DNA of 64,000 nt from Chryseobacterium nepalense (GCF_023195755.1 NZ_CP096203.1:1364001-1428000), one strand, 5' to 3'; shown: positions 1 through 9,129, counted from the first letter of the stretch. Translations and numbers: made by a program. Notes: generated by a model from the sequence alone, not told the origin.

Positions 1-501
1 GAAGAATTGGCTGCAGGAAAAGGAAAAGACCAGAAAAACCCGATCAATATCAAATACAACGAAGGTATTCTGGTAGGATACAGATGGCACGATACGAAAA
101 AAATCAAACCTTTATTCAGTTTCGGACATGGCTTAAGCTACACGACTTTTGAATTCGGAAAAGCAAAAGCGGATAAAAAAACAATGGCACAGGATGACAA
201 AATTACTTTTACAGTAACGGTTAAAAATACAGGAAAAAAAGCGGGTGCCGAAGTGGCACAGTTGTATATCAGCGATCTGAAATCATCTGTTCAGCGTCCT
301 GCTAAAGAACTGAAAGGTTTTGAAAAAGTATTCCTGAACCCTAGAGAGGAAAAAGAAGTAACCTTTACCATCGACAAAACAGCATTAAGCTTCTTCGATG
401 CCGATAAACACGACTGGGTAGCAGAACCGGGAGATTTTGAGGCTTTAATCGGTAATGCTTCCGATGCTATTAAAACCAAAGTGAAGTTTACTTTAAAGTA
501 G
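1..501 (+). CDS. Glycoside hydrolase family 3 beta-glucosidase, C-terminal part (5' end outside the window)
   Basis: The open frame runs in from base 1 without an initiator, so only the last 166 residues are present. They carry the GH3 C-terminal signature: an EGILVGYR-type segment, then PLFSFGHGLSYTTF, followed by a fibronectin type III-like (Fn3-like) domain that ends the protein. In BglX-type enzymes these segments follow the catalytic barrel and the second alpha/beta domain. The family hydrolyses beta-linked oligosaccharides, usually in the periplasm of Bacteroidota. Catalytic residues are upstream of the window, so activity cannot be judged. A strong hairpin terminator follows at once, so this is the last gene of its transcript. 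Confidence 0.9.
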   Translation, partial: EELAAGKGKDQKNPINIKYNEGILVGYRWHDTKKIKPLFSFGHGLSYTTFEFGKAKADKKTMAQDDKITFTVTVKNTGKKAGAEVAQLYISDLKSSVQRPAKELKGFEKVFLNPREEKEVTFTIDKTALSFFDADKHDWVAEPGDFEALIGNASDAIKTKVKFTLK

Positions 502-530
502 TTTTACCTTATTTATATTTCTAAAACGTG

Positions 531-558
531 AATGCCCGGAATTTATCCGGGCATTTTT
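531..558 (+). terminator. Rho-independent terminator after the GH3 gene
   Basis: Perfect 10-bp stem (AATGCCCGGA pairs with TCCGGGCATT), 5-base loop, then a short T run. It lies 30 bases after the GH3 stop codon. Confidence 0.85.
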
Positions 559-609
559 ATTATTTAATAGTATCAAATGAGATTATCAAAGATACTTTTA
601 ATTAAAATT

Positions 610-1356
610 TTAAACTTCTATAATCAGTTCCTTCTCGTATCCGTTGTACTTTTCCGTGATATAACCGTGTGGATTACAAATAACCTCGGTTTCTCCTATT
701 TTATACCTGCAGGGCATATGAATATGCCCATGGATCCAGTATAAAGGTTGATATTCTAGAATTAAACGCTCAAGATCCGAAGCATAGGCAGAAGTTAGAG
801 GATCCTTTTTAAAATGTTCAGGCACCGATTGAAGGCTTGGAGCATGGTGGGTAATGACTATATTTTGTAATTTTTTAGAATTTTCCAGACTTTCTTTCAG
901 CCATGCTTTTGAAAACTGATGGATTTTATAAATATCAATTGATCTTATTTTTGAATAAGAAGGATCTCGACGGATCATTTTATAGTCGTTCATTCCGTTC
1001 TGACAAAGAAAACCGTAATATCTGGGATCTCCGAATACTGAAAAATCTGTCCATAAAGTTGCTCCGTGAAAACGAATACCCTCAATATCAATACTTTCAT
1101 CTTCCAAGACAAAAATATTGGATTTCGCGGCCGCTTCTTTTATTTTATTTAAAGTTTTAGGATGGGATCCTTTGTAATATTCATGATTTCCGAGCACGTA
1201 GATTACAGGCATGTCACGAATGTAGCTTTTAATCCAATCAATTCCTTTGGTTCCCAGATTTACATCTCCCGCCAGTATTACTACATCGCAATTATCAAAA
1301 GATAAATCGGTTACTCCAAATTCCTGATGCAGATCACTGATGATTTGTATTTTCAT
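610..1356 (-). CDS. Calcineurin-like metallophosphoesterase
   Basis: About 248 residues with the whole metallophosphoesterase motif series: D-x-H in ISDLHQEFG at the N-terminus, GDVNLG, GNHEYY, THHAPS and GHIHMP. These bind two metal ions and catalyse phosphoester hydrolysis; the substrate cannot be told. An upstream in-frame start at 1392 would add 12 residues not typical of the family, so the ATG at 1354-1356, directly before the first beta strand (MKIQIISDLHQ), is preferred. No signal peptide, so cytosolic. It stands alone, followed downstream by the GH3 terminator region. Confidence 0.85.
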   Translation of the reverse strand: MKIQIISDLHQEFGVTDLSFDNCDVVILAGDVNLGTKGIDWIKSYIRDMPVIYVLGNHEYYKGSHPKTLNKIKEAAAKSNIFVLEDESIDIEGIRFHGATLWTDFSVFGDPRYYGFLCQNGMNDYKMIRRDPSYSKIRSIDIYKIHQFSKAWLKESLENSKKLQNIVITHHAPSLQSVPEHFKKDPLTSAYASDLERLILEYQPLYWIHGHIHMPCRYKIGETEVICNPHGYITEKYNGYEKELIIEV

Positions 1357-1467
1357 TCTGCTAAAATAAAAAAGAACCGGCATTTTTTGCACCGATTCTT
1401 TATTTTATTAAATGTGATCATCAAGATTTTAATGAAGAATTTGCATCATAATGGCTCATTCAGAAAG

Positions 1468-2862
1468 CTATTCTACAATTATTTCAACCTCTTTTATTTT
1501 TATATTTCTGAAAATAAAATATAACAATACTCCCAATGCAGATAAAGCGTATATCATCAGAATAATTAAACTCAAGTTTCCCACTGCCCATTCTGAAGGA
1601 AAGATCTGGCTCATTAAAGTCATGAATGACAGTCCGATCCCCGCACCTAAGAAATAACTTGTAGACCCCACACTTGAGGCTACTCCATAATCTGAAGACG
1701 CAATATCCTGAACCCCTAACACTGACTGGGCGGTAAAACAGAATGTCATGCCTATCCCCGAAATACAGGCTGCGCCCATTAAAACCAAAGGCAAAAGATG
1801 TCCGGTAAATACTGAAATCAGCAGCAATAAAGCGCCTGCTAACATAAAGCTCCACCCGAAAATAGCCATCTGAGCAGAATCCAGCCTTTTTGAAATATGC
1901 GGCAAAGCAAATTTGGCAACCAGCGCAGACATGATACTAAATGGAACCAACATTAATCCTGCAGAAGCAGCACTATGATTCATATCTTTCTGGAGCATCA
2001 GTGAAATAAGGAACAAAAAGCCTATGAAAAACGCTCCCAACGCAACAAAACCAAGTCCGGATACTTTTAATGATCTGTGTTTCATCAGTGATAAATCAAT
2101 CAACGGCTGTGATGCTGATCTTAAACGGTAAAATAAGATTGTTAATAATGAAAACGCCATTAAAAAAGAGGAAACAACAGTTACGGTCTGTTCTTGAATA
2201 TGAATAAGTTCATGTGTTCCGTAGGTAAGACTCAGAAGTCCCAACACCAATAAAACTCCAGATAAAGTGTCTGTTTTTTTTGATTTTTCAATAATGGTAT
2301 CTTTCGGAAGATAGTAATAAGCAAGTATAAGCGTGACCGCCAAAACCGGAACATTAATAAGGAAAACCCAGTGCCAACTGAGATAAGTACTGATAATTCC
2401 GCCTAATGAAAGTCCGCTTCCGGAACCTATGGCAGCAAATGAACTGAAGATCCCCACCGCACGGTTTCTTTCCTGATCCCCCGTAAACGTATTGGTAACG
2501 ACAGACATCGCAGAAGGCATGATGAATGCAGCACCCAACCCCTGCAAAGCCCGAAAAACAGCCAGCATTTCAAAACCGGATGATAATCCTGCGCCTAAGG
2601 AAGTCAGCATAAAAATTAATGAACCCACAAGAAAAATTCTCTTTCGTCCGATTTGATCAGAAAGTTTTCCGCCGATAATGAGAAATCCTCCGAAAAACAG
2701 CACATACAATGTTTGAAGCCATTGTACGGTTTCGGTACCGATGCCAAACTGTTCCTGGATAGAAGGAATTGAGAGGTTAACAATCGCGATATCCAGAGCT
2801 TCTACAAATGTTCCTGCCGATGCTACCATCAAGATGATCTTTTTTCTGTCCATATAGTTCAT
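1468..2862 (-). CDS. MFS transporter, DHA2 (drug:H+ antiporter) type
   Basis: A 464-residue polytopic membrane protein. Family motifs seen: GGKLSDQIGRKRIF (loop 2-3 motif A), the D-x-A-I-V-N-L helix 1 motif of DHA2 proteins, and RALQGLGAAFIMPSAMS in helix 4. Family members export drugs, dyes or metabolites in exchange for protons across the inner membrane; the substrate here is unknown. The gene is divergent from the Lrp/AsnC regulator about 130 bases away. Pairing of an exporter with an Lrp-type regulator often means amino-acid or related metabolite export, but that is inference. Confidence 0.85.
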   Translation of the reverse strand: MNYMDRKKIILMVASAGTFVEALDIAIVNLSIPSIQEQFGIGTETVQWLQTLYVLFFGGFLIIGGKLSDQIGRKRIFLVGSLIFMLTSLGAGLSSGFEMLAVFRALQGLGAAFIMPSAMSVVTNTFTGDQERNRAVGIFSSFAAIGSGSGLSLGGIISTYLSWHWVFLINVPVLAVTLILAYYYLPKDTIIEKSKKTDTLSGVLLVLGLLSLTYGTHELIHIQEQTVTVVSSFLMAFSLLTILFYRLRSASQPLIDLSLMKHRSLKVSGLGFVALGAFFIGFLFLISLMLQKDMNHSAASAGLMLVPFSIMSALVAKFALPHISKRLDSAQMAIFGWSFMLAGALLLLISVFTGHLLPLVLMGAACISGIGMTFCFTAQSVLGVQDIASSDYGVASSVGSTSYFLGAGIGLSFMTLMSQIFPSEWAVGNLSLIILMIYALSALGVLLYFIFRNIKIKEVEIIVE

Positions 2863-2962
2863 TTATGCTGCAAAATTACCATTTGTAGGACATACATTAA
2901 AATTTAAACACAAATTAAGAACAAATAATAAAAAATAAATACATTTAAAGAACAATTATTCT

Positions 2963-2970
2963 TATATTTG
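2963..2970 (+). promoter_or_regulatory. Candidate -7 element for the Lrp gene
   Basis: TATATTTG matches the Bacteroidota TAnnTTTG element and lies 26 bases before the ATG at 2997. No clear TTG -33 element is seen. Confidence 0.4.
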
Positions 2971-2996
2971 ATTTTTAATGATATAAAACAGAACAT

Positions 2997-3467
2997 ATGG
3001 CAACAGAAAATTACATTCCGGACGAAAAAGATTTTGCAATCCTGAGAATTCTTCAGAAAGACGCCAAACTGAGTGTTCGGGATATTGCAGGAAAAATCAA
3101 CCTGAGTCCTACCCCGACACACGAGCGTATTAAAAGAATGGAAAAATCAGGCATCATTAAAGAATATACAACCGTTGTAGACCGTAAAAAAGTGAATAAA
3201 GGCATGATGGTGATCTGCATGATCGCGCTTAATATTCATAATAAAAAAACAGCAGGAAAATTTATAGAAGAGGTTGGTAAACTGAAAGAAGTCGTTGAAT
3301 TTTATAATATCAGCGGAGATTTTGATTTTATGCTGAAGATTCTGGCTCCAAATATGGATGAATTTCATGAATTTTTCGTGAATAAGCTCTCGGAAATTGA
3401 AGGCATCGGACAAACAAAAAGCATTTTTGTGATGAACAGCATTAAAGAAAGTGTACAGATTCTTTAA
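2997..3467 (+). CDS. Lrp/AsnC family transcriptional regulator
   Basis: 156 residues. Residues about 8-60 form the AsnC-type winged helix (DFAILRILQKDAKLSVRDIA, then the recognition helix around LSPTPTHERIKRMEKSGII); residues about 70-150 are the RAM (regulation of amino-acid metabolism) effector domain with FYNISGDFDFMLKI. Family members form octamers or dimers that sense amino acids. It is divergent from the DHA2 exporter, so the exporter is its likely target. Confidence 0.9.
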   Translation: MATENYIPDEKDFAILRILQKDAKLSVRDIAGKINLSPTPTHERIKRMEKSGIIKEYTTVVDRKKVNKGMMVICMIALNIHNKKTAGKFIEEVGKLKEVVEFYNISGDFDFMLKILAPNMDEFHEFFVNKLSEIEGIGQTKSIFVMNSIKESVQIL

Positions 3468-3547
3468 TCATTCTGAAGAATAAATATTATTATCCAAAAA
3501 TTCTCTACACAAATCCCAAGATATACACGATTTAGAAAAAATATTAA

Positions 3548-3555
3548 TATATTTG
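3548..3555 (+). promoter_or_regulatory. Candidate -7 element for the response regulator
   Basis: TATATTTG lies only 10 bases before the first ATG at 3566. The transcript would start within a few bases of that ATG, so the leader is very short or translation begins at the in-frame ATG at 3584. Confidence 0.35.
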
Positions 3556-3565
3556 AATTGTAAAC

Positions 3566-4219
3566 ATGATGAAAACTGCATCAATGGAGACCAACAAAAG
3601 AAAAGTTTTAATTATTGACGATCATAGTATTGTGAGGCAGGGCGTTTATCTGCTCATCAGAAAGCATTTCACCAATACCGAGATATTTGAAGCTTCAACA
3701 TTAAATGACGGTAAATCGATCATTAAAAAGGAGAATATAAACTTCATTATACTTGATATTAATTTTCCTGAAGGCAACAGTTTAAATTTTGTTGAAAATC
3801 TTTCCATTGAATACGGCGACAGCATCAAAATACTCATTTTTTCCGCTCTTGAAGAAACAATTTTTGCTTTTAATTTTATTAAAGCCGGTGCACATGGTTT
3901 TTTAAGCAAACTTTCTGAACAGGAAGAAATCGTTAGGGCTTTCAGCAAGTTTTTTGAGACAGGTAAATACTTAAGTGACGAACTTAAAGAAAGACTGCTT
4001 GATAATATGATCCGGAAAAGCAATGCATCTCCTATTGAAATGCTGTCCATCCGCGAGCTTGAAATTGCAAGACTTCTTGTTGCCGGATTATCCAATAATG
4101 AGATTGCTTCCAAACTTTATATTCACAAATCTACTGTAAGCACCTATAAAACAAGGATTTTCGAAAAACTGGGAGTCAACAACATTCCTGCTCTTCTCAA
4201 CCTTTTCAATCTGAACTGA
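3566..4219 (+). CDS. LuxR/NarL-type response regulator
   Basis: 217 residues. The receiver domain has the acidic pocket (LIIDDHSIVRQG), the phospho-acceptor Asp in FIILDINFPEGN, the switch Ser in ILIFSAL and the Lys in GFLSK. The C-terminal LuxR helix-turn-helix is complete (LSIRELEIARLLVAGLSNNEIA, then STVSTYKTRIFEKLGV). The start is uncertain between 3566, 3569 and 3584, because the receiver begins only after about 13 residues. It is convergent with the histidine kinase on the other strand, its probable partner: the two genes meet exactly (stop at 4219, neighbour's stop at 4220). Confidence 0.88.
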   Translation: MMKTASMETNKRKVLIIDDHSIVRQGVYLLIRKHFTNTEIFEASTLNDGKSIIKKENINFIILDINFPEGNSLNFVENLSIEYGDSIKILIFSALEETIFAFNFIKAGAHGFLSKLSEQEEIVRAFSKFFETGKYLSDELKERLLDNMIRKSNASPIEMLSIRELEIARLLVAGLSNNEIASKLYIHKSTVSTYKTRIFEKLGVNNIPALLNLFNLN

Positions 4220-4741
4220 TTACCCGGTAAATGTTAAAATCATTTTTGTTCCTTCCCCTTTTTTACTTTCAATATTAAAGGATACATCAATAAACGGTAA
4301 AAGTTCTTTTACGATCTTCATTCCTAATCTGGAACCCGAGAAATCTTCAGCCTGTTTTAGTTTTGAAATCTCTTCTTCCGACATTCCCAACCCTGTATCT
4401 TCAATTACCAGGTGATAACGGCACTCGTTGGTAATACCATAAATATAGATAAAACCCTGGTCTGTATATTTAATGGCGTTATCAAGTATATTATGAATGA
4501 TAATACTCAGAACATCCGGATTACTTATCAGAACATCATTTTTGCCTATATTATTCTGTATTTGTATAGACTTAAATTCAGCAGTATTCGCAAACAGCCG
4601 CATCCTTTGGAAAACGAAATCACGCAGCATGATATTTTCCCTGGTTTTATGATTATCGTAAATAAAAATTTTATTGTAATTAATGGTGGAATCTATAAAT
4701 TCAAGTATCTGCGCGGAAGATTCTTTGATAGAACCGATCAC
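4220..4741 (-). CDS. Histidine kinase ATPase domain, -1 frame continuation of the upstream sensor
   Basis: 173 residues holding the second DHp helix and a HATPase domain: N box around NILDNAIKYTDQG, G1 in IEDTGLGMSEEE, G2 as GSRLGMKIV. The frame opens with GTG overlapping the TGA stop of the preceding frame (GTGA). There is no sensor or phospho-acceptor His in this segment, so alone it would be half a DHp plus an ATPase. Read in the -1 frame from the A_AAA_AAG at 4747-4741 it completes an ordinary kinase of about 980 residues. Independent reinitiation at the GTG is possible but would give an incomplete four-helix bundle. Confidence 0.8.
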   Translation of the reverse strand: MIGSIKESSAQILEFIDSTINYNKIFIYDNHKTRENIMLRDFVFQRMRLFANTAEFKSIQIQNNIGKNDVLISNPDVLSIIIHNILDNAIKYTDQGFIYIYGITNECRYHLVIEDTGLGMSEEEISKLKQAEDFSGSRLGMKIVKELLPFIDVSFNIESKKGEGTKMILTFTG

Positions 4742-7161
4742 TTTTTTTCATAGCAGTCATCATCAGTATTATCCATAAGAATCTCGGTACTCATATTGAT
4801 AAATTTGAGAGGGCTTTTGATATCATGGCTTATTGCTGCCACAAGTTTTTTTTGCCTGTAAAGCTGAGCGTAAAGTTCTTCCCGGGTTTTAGACAATGAA
4901 CCTATGGTTTCTTTCAGTTCTCTGGTACGTTCATCAATTTTAGTATTAAGAATGAGAGACTCTTTTTCTATTTGTTTCAGCCTTATTTTGTAAAACGAGT
5001 AAAAAATCAAAAGCAATAGTACAATTGCGGATAATCTGAATAAGACAGTTTCCCAAAAGGCAGGCTTTACAAAGACATGTAATGTTTTGTAATTATAATC
5101 GGAAGAAAAATCTTTCAGTTTTCTTACATGAATCTCATGATTTCCGTTAGTAAGTGAGTTAATGCTTATTACCCTGCTATCGGACAATGGCTGCCACTTG
5201 TTATCATCAATTCGATATTCGATGTAGTCATTCCCCTGATTACCAAAATTCGTGTAGTCGACGAAAATTTTCACGTAACCGAAATTATTTTCAAGATTTA
5301 AAATACCGGAAATATTTTTTTCTTTTTCGTTGATGGCAATTCTGTCTAAGTAATAATCTTTACCAGGCGTAACAGGAAAAGCATTTCTTGCATTAATATA
5401 TACCATTCCATTCATAGAAGGAAATATGATAGAGCCATTATGCATCAATCCGTTGATATTTGCACCACCGTTGAACTCCAAAGTCAGCAGACCGTCTGTA
5501 CGGCTGTATTTATGAATATATACAGCGGTATTTCCATGGAGATAATAGTTTAGAAAGTTCTCTTTTTTAACCTGAAACAGGCCTTTATTTGATGAAAGCC
5601 AGTAATATCCTATTCCGTCGTCAATTACGCTATGTACCGCTGAAAGTACACTATTTTTTTGTGGTGGTTCGTATATTTTTCCGTCTTTATAAAGATAAAG
5701 GCCTTTTCCATAGGTTTGTATCCAGAAAAAATGATCCCCATTGTTGTTAATACTTCTGAAAGTTATATTTTTGATAAGTGTTTTTCGTGTGCTTTTCTTT
5801 TCATTGAAAAGGTAAAGTCCGTTGTGTGCGGCAAGAAGCAATTCATCATTATTGACTTGTGTGATTCCTCTTACCGGAACATTGATCGCATAAAATTTTT
5901 CTTTTATAATTTTTTGGTTTTCAATGATTATGTAGCCTATAAGGTCTTTATCTGATGCAAGAGAAACCCATATTTTATTTCCTATCGTACTGCTTATACC
6001 CCGAACTACCGTATTTTTACCGAAATTCCGGATCGTTTTAGCTTGACCCTGAGCGTAAAGAATGAGACTATGTTCACTTTTCAGGAGAAATTCGGGTTTA
6101 TTTTTAAGCGGAAGAATTCCGTACGGATCTTTATTCGGAAAAGGAAAAGTTTTCACATATCCGTTGCAATTAAAGATATCGCCATCACCTGTAATCACCT
6201 CCTTATTATTATATGGAGTTATAGCATGAAAAATCGTTTTATCAGGAGTGTTATAGGCATTGATAAAATTTTCTCTAACTACTAAAAAGCCTTGTGAAAC
6301 TGTTCCCAGGATAAGCGTTCTGGTACTATGATCATAATACATACATGTGATCGCAACGTTTTTAACCGTTTTACTGTCGCAGATCTCAGTTGATAATATC
6401 GTATTATTCTTATGTTCAATCACATAAACTTTGTTATCATTCCTTATCAGAAGCTGTTTATTAGCTGTATTAATGAAGAACTCAAAATCTTCTTTTTCTG
6501 TAATTCCTGTCTGACATTCTTTTATTTCTCCTGTTTTCTCTATTTTTTCGATTAAAGAAGGCTTCCTCATATAAAACAACTGATCTCCCAGAATGAAAAA
6601 CCGAAAGTAAGTATAACCATTCAAATCTCTAATGAATCGGCTTTTGCCGTCCTTTTGGTAAAAAAGTCTGTAATTGTCGATATAATAAAATTCCTTTTTT
6701 GTAATAAAAAAATAATATTTCCCTTTTTTTATTTTTTCAGACGTTTCTTTTAATATTTTCCAGAGGCTCTCTGCACCATGAGGCTTCAATTGCTTAAAAG
6801 AAGATGAATTCGTATCAGAGATTACCGAAAATCCCCTGCGGCTGATCAAAGCCGGAATATCTCCCGAATTGTAGAATGTAAACAGCCAGTCGTCATCCGC
6901 AGAGCCTTCTATCAGTAGAGTTCTGTTTTCAACCGATGGTAAATTCACATCATATGTCAGAAAATTCTTTCCGTCAAACCGTGCGATACCGTTATCAGTA
7001 GAGAGCCATATAAAGCCATATTTATCTTTTACAATTGATTTTATGGTATTTTGGGGAAGCTTACATTCATCAGCATTGTACCATTTTTCAAAATAATTAT
7101 CCTGTTGTGCGGAGATCCGAACGAATACGAGAACAAGGAACAGTACGCAAAGATATTTCAT
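4738..7161 (-). CDS. Two-component sensor with beta-propeller and Y_Y_Y domains, frame broken inside the DHp domain
   Basis: 807 residues. A signal peptide (MKYLCVLFLVLVFVRISAQ) is followed by two-component propeller repeats (for example YGFIWLSTDNGIARFDG, then YWLSSNKGLFQV), a Y_Y_Y-type domain (YIEYRIDDNKWQPL), one transmembrane helix near residues 705-725, a coiled coil, and the H box AAISHDIKSPLKF with the phospho-acceptor His. The frame stops with EKK-TGA just after DHp helix 1; the ATPase domain follows in the -1 frame. The N-terminal part would sense a periplasmic ligand. The convergent LuxR-type regulator is the likely partner. The break is either a programmed -1 frameshift, a mutation or a base-calling error. 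Confidence 0.85.
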   Translation of the reverse strand: MKYLCVLFLVLVFVRISAQQDNYFEKWYNADECKLPQNTIKSIVKDKYGFIWLSTDNGIARFDGKNFLTYDVNLPSVENRTLLIEGSADDDWLFTFYNSGDIPALISRRGFSVISDTNSSSFKQLKPHGAESLWKILKETSEKIKKGKYYFFITKKEFYYIDNYRLFYQKDGKSRFIRDLNGYTYFRFFILGDQLFYMRKPSLIEKIEKTGEIKECQTGITEKEDFEFFINTANKQLLIRNDNKVYVIEHKNNTILSTEICDSKTVKNVAITCMYYDHSTRTLILGTVSQGFLVVRENFINAYNTPDKTIFHAITPYNNKEVITGDGDIFNCNGYVKTFPFPNKDPYGILPLKNKPEFLLKSEHSLILYAQGQAKTIRNFGKNTVVRGISSTIGNKIWVSLASDKDLIGYIIIENQKIIKEKFYAINVPVRGITQVNNDELLLAAHNGLYLFNEKKSTRKTLIKNITFRSINNNGDHFFWIQTYGKGLYLYKDGKIYEPPQKNSVLSAVHSVIDDGIGYYWLSSNKGLFQVKKENFLNYYLHGNTAVYIHKYSRTDGLLTLEFNGGANINGLMHNGSIIFPSMNGMVYINARNAFPVTPGKDYYLDRIAINEKEKNISGILNLENNFGYVKIFVDYTNFGNQGNDYIEYRIDDNKWQPLSDSRVISINSLTNGNHEIHVRKLKDFSSDYNYKTLHVFVKPAFWETVLFRLSAIVLLLLIFYSFYKIRLKQIEKESLILNTKIDERTRELKETIGSLSKTREELYAQLYRQKKLVAAISHDIKSPLKFINMSTEILMDNTDDDCYEKK
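4741..4747 (-). other. A_AAA_AAG slippery heptamer followed by TGA in the sensor kinase
   Basis: On the minus strand, in the kinase frame, the codons read GAA AAA AAG TGA. The zero-frame phase A_AAA_AAG is the dnaX-type slippery heptamer. A slip by -1 gives GTG ATC GGT and enters the frame holding the ATPase domain. Confidence 0.6.
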
Positions 7162-7289
7162 ATTGTGTTATAATAAGACAGTTAATATTTTGTAATACTA
7201 ATACTACAACAAGTCATACAAATACTTATTAAAATTTAAAATAGTATTACAACTTCTATCTTTTCATAAAAATAACTTTGTGTTTGTAG

Positions 7290-7346
7290 TTTTACAGTTA
7301 ACAATAATAGATGTCAACTGTAAAATGTATATCAAAAATACATTTT
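7290..7346. repeat. Two adjoining inverted repeats (hairpins)
   Basis: TTTTACAGTTAACA at 7290-7303 pairs with TGTCAACTGTAAAA at 7312-7325 with one mismatch. AAAATGTAT at 7322-7330 pairs with ATACATTTT at 7338-7346, followed by a T run. The second looks like a weak terminator on the plus strand; the first could be an operator or the 5' stem of a small RNA. Confidence 0.5.
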
Positions 7347-7587
7347 TTTATGATATTTCACATATTATTTTACCATAATATGCAATTAGTAAAACAATTT
7401 AATGAATCAGATATAAAAAATTAAAAACAAAAACCTTGAAAAGCCTAAAAAGCAAATAATGAGAAAAAATTCGGATTCCTGATCATCACATGGCCTGTTG
7501 GGCAATTAGATTACTGATAGGCCATTGTTGAAACGGAATAAGAAAAATAAAATCCGGAAGGATTTTTGAAGATGACACCTAAACCCA

Positions 7588-7725
7588 ATGAAAATATTAT
7601 ATGATTTAAGAAGAAACATTTTGATTTTTACCGTTTCCTTATCAAAACTCTACGGCAATCACCAGAATGATTCTTTAAAATCTCAGAGAAAGAAAGTACG
7701 ATATAAAAAAAGAAAGCATAAATAA
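7588..7725 (+). CDS. Possible small protein, 45 residues
   Basis: ATG to TAA frame with a hydrophobic N-terminal stretch (NILIFTVSLSKLYG) and a very basic C-terminus rich in Lys and Arg. Not recognised. The length is below what can be told from chance in AT-rich DNA, so support is weak. An exported basic peptide is one reading. Confidence 0.25.
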   Translation: MKILYDLRRNILIFTVSLSKLYGNHQNDSLKSQRKKVRYKKRKHK

Positions 7726-7882
7726 TAGAAATTTATTGCTGCGAGAAATAAGAAAACATTTCCTTATAAGATTCTAAAACACATAATGATTAATTAAGTA
7801 TTCAGATATTGCAGAGACTTTTACTCTGCATTTCTGAAACTTAGATGAAAAAACACAAATTCATTAACACATGCATTTTAAG

Positions 7883-7987
7883 ATGAAGATAAAATTATTC
7901 CCATACATTAAAAGTTTTCTTAAAGGTTTGAGCATACGTGAGATTCCAGACGATTTCAAAATAAAGGAATTCATTGCGGAACGATAA
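7883..7987 (+). CDS. Possible small protein, 34 residues
   Basis: ATG to TAA frame beginning MKIKLFPYIK, with codon use like the neighbouring genes. It has no recognised family and may be a chance ORF or the remnant of a larger gene. Confidence 0.2.
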   Translation: MKIKLFPYIKSFLKGLSIREIPDDFKIKEFIAER

Positions 7988-8289
7988 ATTGGATGATCTT
8001 ACGTTCGTTCCGCAGCTCATAACATATTTATGGTTTACATCATTGTTTTGAAAACTTTCTATAAAGCATATTCATAACATTCTCAATTGAAAAAAACATT
8101 AAATGAACCAACTATTTTCTTTAACAGCTAACAGAATATCCACAGTGATTAACTAAAATTAAATTGTAAGCATTGAGTTCATTTAGAAAACAAAAAAGAA
8201 TTTAAAACTTTAAAAATCACGATAACGAAATGGCTTATAATTTCCTGTACGGCCTGTATAAGAAGCCTTAGCAATATATTAAAAACTTT

Positions 8290-8634
8290 ATGGAAAGATC
8301 TGTACCTAATTATAAAAAAATCTTCGAAGATATTATCAGCAAAAAATGTCCTGAAAAATATACTTTGTGCGAACACATACTGAATAAACGCGAAATATCA
8401 GCAATGGATGTTCTGCGGCTGAATGATATTATTTTTGATAAAAAAACAGCATCTGATGTTACTAATCAAAAGCACAAAAGCTACGACAGCTGCACCATTA
8501 CTGAAATTCTGAATTATCAAAAGGAAAATAATCTCAGTAATGTAGCAGTATCCAGACATTTTAATTTAAGCCGGAGTACAGTAAGTAAGTGGAAAAAGAC
8601 ATTCTCTTTACCACAGAATAATAATTTTTTGTAA
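8290..8634 (+). CDS. Helix-turn-helix protein of a small Chryseobacterium-type family
   Basis: 114 residues. The N-terminal half (PNYKKIFEDIISKKCPEKY, then LNKREISAMDVLRLNDIIF) looks like a family that I recall as common in Chryseobacterium relatives. The C-terminal half is a helix-turn-helix (LSNVAVSRHFNLSRSTVSKWKKTF) of the kind also found in transposase N-termini. No catalytic transposase domain follows, so it is more likely a DNA-binding regulator than a truncated transposase. The start is preceded by gene-poor DNA. Confidence 0.65.
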   Translation: MERSVPNYKKIFEDIISKKCPEKYTLCEHILNKREISAMDVLRLNDIIFDKKTASDVTNQKHKSYDSCTITEILNYQKENNLSNVAVSRHFNLSRSTVSKWKKTFSLPQNNNFL

Positions 8635-8880
8635 TTCCATTCTATCGAATTACACTGAAAAATATAATAACAGCCTTTTCAGAGCAGTTTCTTTACTGTA
8701 AAATGTTTCCAAGTACAATCAGAGTTTCAGCGATGTACACTAGAGATAGTAGAGATATAAAATACCAATATGTATTTTACCCGGAAATAAATTTTGGTTG
8801 ATAGTTTTGATTTTTCCTGCTGCTCTGGAAGGCTTTACTCATATTATCACAAATTTCTCAAAGAATCGATTGTACAAATG

Positions 8881-9129
8881 TTAAAGAGATAGTTTCTCAT
8901 ACCAAAGACGAAATCTTTTTGTATACCATTCTACTTTATTTTCATTGAAAAAAACATATAATAGCGTTTTTTCTCCATACCATGTTTTTTTAAGCTGAAA
9001 TATCAAAATATCATCATTGTCAAGTACTCTTGTATAAGATTCCAATGTCGCCAACACTTCTTCTTTCTTCATATGCTGAAGATTGGGAATGAAATTGTTT
9101 TCCCCACTTTGCTTGGATTTCTTTTTCAT
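8881..9129 (-). CDS. Hypothetical protein, 82 residues
   Basis: The frame begins MKKKSKQSGENNF and has a C-terminal half rich in aromatic residues (TWYGEKTLLYVFFNENKVEWYTKRF). No family is recognised and there is no signal peptide or membrane segment. It lies alone between the HTH gene and the antiporter on its own strand. Its balanced composition supports a real gene. Confidence 0.5.
   Translation of the reverse strand: MKKKSKQSGENNFIPNLQHMKKEEVLATLESYTRVLDNDDILIFQLKKTWYGEKTLLYVFFNENKVEWYTKRFRLWYEKLSL

Larger units (their letters stand above)
7162..8289. other. Gene-poor AT-rich intergenic region of about 1.1 kb
   Basis: No ORF of convincing size lies here. It holds two adjoining inverted repeats at 7290-7346, two very short ORFs (7588-7725 and 7883-7987) and otherwise AT-rich sequence. 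It separates the upstream end of the minus-strand kinase gene from a plus-strand HTH gene, so promoters for both must lie within it; none could be placed firmly. Confidence 0.6.

Noticed and set aside
4220..4741. Stand-alone ATPase protein started at GTG 4741
   Set aside because: It would begin in the loop between the two DHp helices and lack the phospho-acceptor half, so a continuous kinase made by a -1 shift is the better reading.
8290..8634. Insertion sequence transposase
   Set aside because: The helix-turn-helix is transposase-like, but there is no catalytic domain and no inverted terminal repeats were seen around it.
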